A stretch of DNA of 5,286 bases from Hyphomicrobiales bacterium. Its GTDB lineage: Bacteria > Pseudomonadota > Alphaproteobacteria > Rhizobiales > Beijerinckiaceae. Within the stretch, counting starts at the first letter, position 1, and each line of letters opens with the position of its first letter. The notes under the pieces were generated by a model. The model did no database searches. It was given only the letters and a program-made list of their open reading frames with translations, and was not told where the DNA came from. The stretch is taken from contig JAQGJO010000408.1 in assembly GCA_028290595.1 (NCBI GenBank), positions 1 to 5,286 on the forward strand. The letters run 5' to 3'. Both the position numbers and the translations under genes were made by a program. Positions 1 to 5,286 of this stretch are shown here, one piece after another.

Positions 1-2171
1 TTCGCGCGCTCGACGAGCGGCTGCGCTACATGCGCGAGCTCGATGACCGCCGCAAAGCCATCCTCGACAGCATCGACAGCCAGGGCAAGCTCGACGCGCC
101 GTTGCGCAAGCTCATCGAGGACGCCGACAGCAAGGCCCGCCTTGAAGACATCTACCTGCCCTATAAGCCCAAGCGCCGCACCAAGGCGCAGATCGCCATC
201 GAAGCCGGCCTCGCGCCGCTCGCCGACGCTCTGTTCGCCCATCCGGAGAATGCCCCGCGTGAGGTGGCCGAAGCCTATGTCGACGCGACCAAGGGTATCG
301 AGACTGTTGACGCCGCGCTCGACGGCGCGCGCGCCATTCTGACCGAACGTTTCTCGGAAAATGCCGAACTGCTCGGCGACCTGCGCGAAACCTTCTGGAA
401 CGAAGGCGTGCTCATGTCGAAAGTCCGCAAGGGCAAAGAGACCGACGGCGCGAAATTCTCCGACTATTTCGATCTGACGCAGAAGCTCGACAAACTGCCG
501 TCGCATCGCATTATGGCGTTGTTTCGCGGCGAGAAGGAAGAGTTTCTCGATCTCATGTTCGAGCCCGAACCCGACAAGCCGGAAGGCACGGCGCCCGGAC
601 GCTTTGAAAAGAAGATCGCCATGCGGCTCGGCGTGCAGGCGCTTGGCCGGCCCGGCGACAAATGGCTGTCGGACACGATCCGCGCTGCCTGGCGCTTTCG
701 CCTGTCATCCACCTTGTCGGTCGATCTGCGCTTGCGCCTGTGGCAGCGGGCGGAGGATGATGCGGTGACGGTCTTCGCCGGCAACCTGCGCGATCTGCTG
801 CTCGCAGCGCCCGCTGGAACCCGCGCCACCATGGGACTTGATCCGGGCTTTCGCACCGGCGTCAAAGTCGCCGTCGTCGATGCGACGGGCAAGGTCGTCG
901 ATATAGCGACCATCTACCCGCACGAGCCGCAGAAGCGCTGGGACGATTCTCTCTCCGTGCTTGCTGCCTTATGCCTGCGTCACAAGGTCGATCTTGTCGC
1001 CATCGGCAACGGTACCGCCTCGCGCGAGACCGAAAAGCTGGCGCTCGACATGATGAAGAAGTTTCCCGAGCTCAAGCTGACGAAAGCCATCGTCTCGGAA
1101 GCCGGCGCCTCGGTCTATTCGGCATCTGCGTTTGCATCACAGGAACTGCCGGATCTCGACGTCTCGATCCGCGGCGCGGTGTCCATCGCTCGGCGTCTTC
1201 AGGACCCGCTGGCAGAACTGGTGAAGATCGACCCAAAATCCATCGGCGTCGGACAGTATCAGCACGACATCGCCGAATTCAAACTGTCGCGCTCGCTCGA
1301 CGCCGTCGTCGAGGATTGCGTCAACGCGGTCGGCGTCGATGTGAACACAGCCTCGGTGCCGCTGCTGGCGCGTGTGTCCGGCATCGGCGATTCCCTTGCC
1401 CAGAACATCGTCATGCATCGCGACAGCAACGGGCCGTTCAAGACACGCAGCGATATCAAGAAAGTCGCGCGGCTCGGTCCCAAGGCCTTCGAGCAATCGG
1501 CTGGCTTTCTGCGCATCGTCGACGGCGAGGATCCGCTCGACGCATCGGGCGTGCATCCGGAAGCCTATCCGGTGGTTCGCCGCATTCTCGAAGCGACGAA
1601 AAGCGATATCAAGGGCCTGTTCGGCAATGCCAAGACCCTGCGCGGCCTTGAAGCGCGCAAATTCACCGACGAGAAATTCGGCGTTCCGACCGTCACCGAC
1701 ATTCTGAAAGAACTGGAAAAGCCCGGCCGCGATCCGCGCCCCGCGTTCAAGACCGCCGAATTCCAGGAAGGCGTCGAAACCCTCAACGACCTCAAGCCCG
1801 GCATGATCCTGGAAGGCGCGGTGACGAATGTCGCGGCCTTCGGAGCCTTCGTCGACATCGGCGTGCATCAGGATGGGCTGGTGCATATTTCAGCTCTGTC
1901 GAAGACCTTCGTGAAGGACCCGCGCGAAGTGGTGAAGCCGGGCCAGATCGTGCGCGTGAAAGTGCTGGAAGTCGACAAGCCGCGCAAACGCATCGCGCTG
2001 ACTATGCGGCTGGATGACGACGTGAATGCTGCGCCGGCACGCGACCGCCAACAGGCAGGACCACGCGTCTCGGTGGCGAGCCACAACAACAAGCAGGCGG
2101 CGAAAGAGACGACGGGTGGCGGCGCGCTGGCCGAAGCGCTGCGGCGTGCGAGCGAGGCGAGATCGCGTTAG
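1..2171 (+). CDS. tex: Tex, S1-domain RNA-binding transcription accessory protein (5' end outside the window)
   Basis: Tex is a cytoplasmic nucleic-acid-binding protein linked to transcription and expression of some toxin and stress genes; its exact molecular role is not settled. The reading frame is open from base 3, before the first Met codon at 30, and the residues there ([20 protein letters not shown]) match the interior of the Tex N-terminal domain. The gene therefore starts upstream of the window, and about 50-60 codons are missing compared with the roughly 770-residue E. coli protein. Domains in order: the Tex N-terminal helical region (to about 800, with the [10 protein letters not shown] motif near 160-180); a YqgF/RuvC-like fold beginning [19 protein letters not shown] near 834; the conserved stretch [20 protein letters not shown] (about 1180-1245); helix-hairpin-helix motifs (about 1339-1520); and an S1 RNA-binding domain (about 1800-2010). 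A polar Ala/Gln/Asn-rich tail ends in a short helix, and the stop is TAG at 2169-2171. No frameshift is visible. Identification is very secure. Confidence 0.97.
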   Translation, partial: RALDERLRYMRELDDRRKAILDSIDSQGKLDAPLRKLIEDADSKARLEDIYLPYKPKRRTKAQIAIEAGLAPLADALFAHPENAPREVAEAYVDATKGIETVDAALDGARAILTERFSENAELLGDLRETFWNEGVLMSKVRKGKETDGAKFSDYFDLTQKLDKLPSHRIMALFRGEKEEFLDLMFEPEPDKPEGTAPGRFEKKIAMRLGVQALGRPGDKWLSDTIRAAWRFRLSSTLSVDLRLRLWQRAEDDAVTVFAGNLRDLLLAAPAGTRATMGLDPGFRTGVKVAVVDATGKVVDIATIYPHEPQKRWDDSLSVLAALCLRHKVDLVAIGNGTASRETEKLALDMMKKFPELKLTKAIVSEAGASVYSASAFASQELPDLDVSIRGAVSIARRLQDPLAELVKIDPKSIGVGQYQHDIAEFKLSRSLDAVVEDCVNAVGVDVNTASVPLLARVSGIGDSLAQNIVMHRDSNGPFKTRSDIKKVARLGPKAFEQSAGFLRIVDGEDPLDASGVHPEAYPVVRRILEATKSDIKGLFGNAKTLRGLEARKFTDEKFGVPTVTDILKELEKPGRDPRPAFKTAEFQEGVETLNDLKPGMILEGAVTNVAAFGAFVDIGVHQDGLVHISALSKTFVKDPREVVKPGQIVRVKVLEVDKPRKRIALTMRLDDDVNAAPARDRQQAGPRVSVASHNNKQAAKETTGGGALAEALRRASEARSR

Positions 2172-2214
2172 GCGACTGACGAAAAGCCTAGCAAGCGGCA
2201 ACAAGCTACAAGAA

Positions 2215-2265
2215 GCCCTCATCCTGAGGAGCACGCGCAGCGTGCGTCTCGAAGGACGGGGACGT
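2215..2265 (+). repeat. Palindromic intergenic repeat, copy 1 (forward)
   Basis: This 51-base element begins GCCCTCATCCTGAGGAGC and ends GTCTCGAAGGACGGGG plus four bases. It contains a perfect inner hairpin, with GCACGC at 2231-2236 pairing with GCGTGC at 2240-2245 around a GCA loop. An outer stem, TCCT 2222-2225 with AGGA 2253-2256, is separated from it by an imperfectly paired stretch. It lies 43 bases after the tex stop codon. The flanking sequence resembles a palindromic repeat I recall from many Hyphomicrobiales genomes; its copy number here cannot be seen from one window. Confidence 0.85.
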
Positions 2266-2324
2266 GTGAGAGCAGATGACGAGCGGCGTTACGTTTGCTT
2301 GCGCAGCCGACAGGTTGCGGCGTG

Positions 2325-2375
2325 ACGCCCCCGTCCTTCGAGACGCGCCTTTCAGGCGCTCCTCAGGATGAGGGC
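2325..2375 (-). repeat. Palindromic intergenic repeat, copy 2 (inverted)
   Basis: This is the reverse-complement copy of the element at 2215-2265, separated from it by 59 bases (2266-2324) in which I see nothing recognisable. Read on the minus strand, 43 of 51 positions match copy 1, including the first 18 bases and the 17 bases CGTCTCGAAGGACGGGG. Seven of the eight differences fall in the 12-base centre. That centre still forms a perfect hairpin, with GCGCCT at 2345-2350 pairing with AGGCGC at 2354-2359 around a TTC loop. The copy ends about 30 bases before the stop codon of the minus-strand doxX-like gene. Confidence 0.85.
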
Positions 2376-2406
2376 TCCTGGTGATGTCCGCGCTTACTGA
2401 GACAGT

Positions 2407-2823
2407 TCATCCCCTTAACTTCGCATCCAGCGACCACCTCCCCGGGCCATTGAGCATCAGAAACAGAAACCCTCCCGCCATGGCGAGGTTTTTCTGAAAA
2501 TGCGCGAGCTGGTTCCGGTCGCCAAACTCGCGGTGAAAGTAATACGCCGTCACGAGCGTGTAGACGGCGAGCAGAAACGCCACGATCCGGGTCTGGAAGC
2601 CGAACAGGATCAGCAGGCCGCCGCCGGCCTCGATCGCGATGGCGACCGGCAGCAGGTAGCCCGGAATTCCATGCTTCGCCATAAAGCCGGCGCTGGCCGC
2701 ATAGGCGGTGAATTTACCCCATCCGGCCATGAGAAAAATGACACACATGAGCGCGCGCCCGACCAGCGCAGCGCCGTCCGCCATGCCATTGCCGCCCGCC
2801 ACATAACTCGAATTCCTAGGCAT
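2407..2823 (-). CDS. DoxX family integral membrane protein
   Basis: This is a 138-residue inner-membrane protein with four predicted transmembrane helices: about residues 17-36 (LVGRALMCVIFLMAGWGKF), 55-76 (GYLLPVAIAIEAGGGLLILFGF), 78-96 and 107-124. The GR...F..AGWGKF start, the Glu in helix 2 (IEAGGGLLILFG), the QTRIVAFLLAVY loop-helix and the KNLAMAGGFLFLMLNGPGRWSLD end are the typical DoxX pattern. DoxX proteins have been tied to thiosulfate:quinone oxidoreductase in archaea and to a membrane redox complex in mycobacteria. In proteobacteria the role of most copies is unknown, so no substrate is assigned. I chose the ATG at 2821-2823 because GGTGGAG lies just ahead of it. The frame stays open to an ATG at 2898, and the ATG at 2782-2784 (MADGAALVGR, 125 residues) is a credible alternative. 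The gene converges on tex and is divergent from rnr; it appears monocistronic. Confidence 0.88.
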   Translation of the reverse strand: MPRNSSYVAGGNGMADGAALVGRALMCVIFLMAGWGKFTAYAASAGFMAKHGIPGYLLPVAIAIEAGGGLLILFGFQTRIVAFLLAVYTLVTAYYFHREFGDRNQLAHFQKNLAMAGGFLFLMLNGPGRWSLDAKLRG

Positions 2824-2983
2824 GCTGTCTCCACCACAACGATCGGCTGATTCGTAAGATGCGCAGAATGCACGTGATCGCCCGATTGCCGAAATCAACC
2901 GGTGCGAACCTGCCGATTCTCTACTAGGATCGGGTGACGCTATTGCGGCACTGGTTCCCGCCGCCCATTACAAAGACTGGTCT
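2824..2983. promoter_or_regulatory. Divergent intergenic region between the doxX-like gene and rnr
   Basis: These 160 bases separate two genes that point away from each other, so unless transcripts enter from outside, the promoters of both must lie here or extend slightly into the coding regions. I looked for sigma-70 type -35/-10 pairs on both strands and found none close to consensus at 16-18 base spacing. Isolated pieces such as TTGCCG at 2886-2891 have no good partner. A CACGTG palindrome sits at 2871-2876. The assignment rests on gene orientation, not on a recognised motif. Confidence 0.35.
2829..2835 (-). promoter_or_regulatory. Ribosome binding site of the doxX-like gene
   Basis: On the minus strand the sequence GGTGGAG is followed by five bases (ACAGC) and then the ATG at 2823. 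The GGAG core at 2829-2832 is at a normal Shine-Dalgarno distance. It decides between three in-frame ATG codons: the one at 2784 is preceded only by a G/C-rich GGCGGGCGG stretch, and the one at 2898 has no obvious site. Confidence 0.6.
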
Positions 2984-5286
2984 TTGGCAAAGAAAATCAC
3001 CGTTAAGAGAGCACAAGAGAAACCGGGCGCGCTGCCCTCGAAGGCAGAGATTCTGGCCTTCATCGCCCGCGAGGCGACCGCTGCCGCGCAAGCCGGCAAG
3101 CCCGCCCCCGGCAAGATCGGCAAGCGCGAGATCGCCCGCGCCTTCGAGGTCAGGAGCGACGATCGCATCGCCCTCAAGCGACTCCTGCGCGAGATGGAAG
3201 CCGACGGCGAGCTTGAGCGACGGCACAAGCACATTGGCAAGCCAGGCGAAATTCCGGCCGTCGTCTTGTGCGACATCGTCACGCGCGACCGCGACGGCGA
3301 CCTCATCGCCACGCCGGTGGAATGGGACGCGGCCGTGCAAGGCCCCGTCCCCCGCATCGCCATTCACATGCCGCGCAAGTCGAAGCCCGGCGAACCGACG
3401 CCCGGCGTCGGCGATCGCGCCCTTGTGCGCAATGAAATCGACCCGACCGCCGGCCCGAAGGACCCGCCCTATCGCGGCCGGGTTATCAAGCTCGTGGCGC
3501 GCAATCGCGTCCAGACGATCGGCGTCTACCGCGCTTTGCCCAATGGCGGCGGCAGGCTCATCCCCGTCGACAAGAAGGCGCGCGGCAAGGAACTCGATAT
3601 TCCGGCCGGCGCCGAAGGCGAGGCGCGCGATGGCGATCTCGTCGCCGTGGAACTGTCCGCAGAAGGCCGTTTCGGCCTGCCGCAGGCGCGCGTGCGCGAA
3701 CGGCTCGGCGCCATCGACAACGAGCGCGCCATCACCACCATCGCGCTGCATGCCCATGGCATCCCCCACGTCTTCCGCCCGGAGACCTTGCAGGAAGCCG
3801 AAAGCGCGCGGGCGGCGACCATGGCAAGTAACGATTTTCGCCGCGAGGACTGGCGCAAACTGCTGCTCGTCACCATCGATCCGGCCGACGCCAAGGATCA
3901 CGATGACGCGGTCCATGCCGAACCCGATGAAGATCCCGACAATGCGGGCGGCTTCGTGCTCACCGTCGCCATCGCTGATGTCGCGGCCTATGTGAGGCCA
4001 GGTACGTCGCTTGACCGCGAAGCGCTGGAGCGCGCCAATTCGGTTTACTTTCCCGATCGCGTCGTGCCGATGCTGCCCGAACGCATCTCCAATGATTTGT
4101 GCTCGCTGCGCCCGCATGAGGACCGCCCGGCGCTTGCCGTGCGCATGATCATCGCCAGGGACGGGCGCAAGCTGCGCCATACCTTCCATCGCATCATGAT
4201 GCGCTCGGCTGCGAAGCTCGCCTATCCGCAGGCGCAGGCCGCCATCGACGGCGCCACCGACGATGTGACGGGCCCCCTGCTCGAACCCGTTCTGCGGCCC
4301 TTATGGGATGCCTGGCGGGCGCTCAACATCGCGCGCGAACAGCGCAGCCCGCTCGATCTCAATCTGCCCGAGCGCAAACTGCTGCTGAAGCCTGATGGCC
4401 GCATCGACCGGGTGCTGATTCCGCCGCGCCTCGATGCGCACAAGCTGATCGAGGAATATATGATCCTCGCCAATGTCGCCGCCGCCGAAACCCTGGAAGC
4501 GCAGGGCTCGAAGCTGATCTATCGCGCCCACGACGAACCCTCGATCGAGAAGCTGCACAATCTCGGCGAGTTCCTCTCGACCATCGGCGTCAAACTGGCC
4601 AAGGGCCAGGTGCTGCGGCCGCAGCAGTTCAACGGCATCCTGGAGCGCGTCAAGGACAGCGAAAACGAAAACGCAGTGAACGAAGTGGTTCTGCGCACGC
4701 AGGCGCAGGCCGAATATACATCGGAGAATTACGGCCACTTCGGCCTCAACCTCAAGCGCTACGCGCATTTCACCTCGCCCATCCGCCGCTATGCCGATCT
4801 CATCGTCCATCGCGCGCTAATCCGCGCGCTCAATTTCGGTTCCGATGGCCTGCCTAACATGGAGCCTGATGAGCTTGCCGAAATCGCCACGCGCATATCG
4901 GCCGCCGAGCGCCGCGCCATGGCCGCGGAGCGCGAGACCAACGACCGGTTGATCGCCTCGTTTCTGTCGACGCAGATCGGCGCGACATTTCCCGGCCGCA
5001 TCTCCGGCGTCACCCGCGCCGGCCTATTCATCAAGCTGTCGGACACCGGCGCGGACGGTTTTGTACCGGCGGCGACCATCGGCAACGACTACTACCGCTA
5101 TGTCGAAAACCTGCATGCGCTGGTCGGTAACCGCACCGGCGAAACCTTCCGGCTCGGCGATCAGGTCGAGGCGAAACTGGTTGAGGCAGCGCCGCTTGCA
5201 GGCGCCTTGCGGTTTGAAATCGCCAGCTCCGGCAAGGTCAGAAGTGCCGGAAGTCCCCGTCCAGGCGCGGCAAAATCGCGCAAGCC
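2984..5286 (+). CDS. rnr: Ribonuclease R (3' end outside the window)
   Basis: RNase R is a processive 3'-to-5' exoribonuclease that degrades structured RNA (mRNA fragments, defective rRNA and tRNA) to short oligonucleotides in the cytoplasm. At least 767 codons are present. From the TTG start the domains are: basic N-terminus MAKKITVKR; winged-helix region 18-77; cold-shock domains about 90-150 and 163-245; RNB catalytic domain about 285-620; and S1 domain about 666-746. A basic Lys/Arg/Ser tail then runs off the window. The metal-binding aspartates are intact as D299, D305, D307 and D308 (IDPADAKDHDDA). The family signature YAHFTSPIRRYADLIVHRA starts at residue 593. The wider YVRPGTSLDREAL and VYFPDRVVPMLPERISNDLCSL blocks match RNase R rather than RNase II. 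The start is chosen because the frame has no ATG or GTG between the TAA at 2855 and codon 71, which lies inside the helix-turn-helix. No frameshift is seen. Confidence 0.95.
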   Translation, partial: MAKKITVKRAQEKPGALPSKAEILAFIAREATAAAQAGKPAPGKIGKREIARAFEVRSDDRIALKRLLREMEADGELERRHKHIGKPGEIPAVVLCDIVTRDRDGDLIATPVEWDAAVQGPVPRIAIHMPRKSKPGEPTPGVGDRALVRNEIDPTAGPKDPPYRGRVIKLVARNRVQTIGVYRALPNGGGRLIPVDKKARGKELDIPAGAEGEARDGDLVAVELSAEGRFGLPQARVRERLGAIDNERAITTIALHAHGIPHVFRPETLQEAESARAATMASNDFRREDWRKLLLVTIDPADAKDHDDAVHAEPDEDPDNAGGFVLTVAIADVAAYVRPGTSLDREALERANSVYFPDRVVPMLPERISNDLCSLRPHEDRPALAVRMIIARDGRKLRHTFHRIMMRSAAKLAYPQAQAAIDGATDDVTGPLLEPVLRPLWDAWRALNIAREQRSPLDLNLPERKLLLKPDGRIDRVLIPPRLDAHKLIEEYMILANVAAAETLEAQGSKLIYRAHDEPSIEKLHNLGEFLSTIGVKLAKGQVLRPQQFNGILERVKDSENENAVNEVVLRTQAQAEYTSENYGHFGLNLKRYAHFTSPIRRYADLIVHRALIRALNFGSDGLPNMEPDELAEIATRISAAERRAMAAERETNDRLIASFLSTQIGATFPGRISGVTRAGLFIKLSDTGADGFVPAATIGNDYYRYVENLHALVGNRTGETFRLGDQVEAKLVEAAPLAGALRFEIASSGKVRSAGSPRPGAAKSRK

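Noticed and set aside
1137..1886. Open frame of 249 codons on the minus strand opposite tex
   Set aside because: It overlaps the most conserved part of Tex in antisense, shows no family resemblance, and has no credible ribosome binding site that I could see. It is treated as a shadow of tex.
2266..2324. Spacer between the two repeat copies, checked for a small gene or RNA
   Set aside because: It is 59 bases with no convincing start, ribosome binding site or structure of its own.
2810..2825. Three chained six-base palindromes (GAATTC, CCTAGG, GCATGC), each sharing one base with the next, resembling a cloning polylinker
   Set aside because: They span the doxX start codon, the reading frame continues normally through them, and no vector sequence flanks them. 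Coincidence is the simpler explanation.
2866..2900. Weak inverted repeat with TGAT/ATCA ends and a CACGTG core, considered as an operator
   Set aside because: Only four bases pair at the ends and the interior does not match. CACGTG alone is too short to call a regulator site.
2934..3995. Plus-strand open frame of 353 codons beginning GTG at 2934
   Set aside because: It runs in another frame over rnr and gives a Pro/Arg/Ser/Ala-rich low-complexity translation typical of an out-of-frame reading of G+C-rich DNA. The frame starting at 2984 matches RNase R throughout.
2924..4189. Long open frame of 421 codons on the minus strand opposite rnr
   Set aside because: It lies antisense to well-conserved RNase R coding sequence and is rich in Gly, Ala, Asp and Arg in no recognisable domain pattern. 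Long antisense frames are common in G+C-rich genes because stop codons are rare there.

Overview
The window reads as ordinary chromosome from an alphaproteobacterium, most likely a member of the Hyphomicrobiales (Bradyrhizobium/Rhodopseudomonas/Beijerinckiaceae-like). Three things point that way: high G+C with C/G-rich third codon positions, the style of the RNase R protein (N-terminus rich in Lys, then an LPSKAEIL-type start of the helix-turn-helix), and an intergenic palindromic repeat of the CCTCATCCTGAGGAGC...GTCTCGAAGGA type, which I recall as widespread in that order. The genus cannot be fixed from the sequence alone.

Layout: (1) 1-2171, plus strand: tex, the S1-domain RNA-binding/transcription accessory protein, missing roughly its first 50-60 codons at the window edge. 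(2) 2172-2406: gap between convergent genes, dominated by two inverted copies of a 51-base palindromic repeat (2215-2265 and 2325-2375). (3) 2407-2823, minus strand: a small four-helix membrane protein of the DoxX family. (4) 2824-2983: short divergent intergenic region. (5) 2984-5286, plus strand: rnr, ribonuclease R, starting at a probable TTG codon and running off the right edge just after its S1 domain, probably only a few residues short of its end.

The two large genes both encode RNA-handling proteins with a C-terminal S1 domain. They are separated by doxX on the opposite strand, so they are not one operon, and I see no sign that the three genes form a pathway. I found no mobile element, CRISPR array, tRNA or rRNA, and no new system. 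The most interesting item is the pair of inverted repeats. Their inner hairpin stems differ in sequence but both still pair perfectly, which is good evidence that the folded form is maintained. The next is the start of rnr, which has no ATG or GTG and no clear ribosome binding site.
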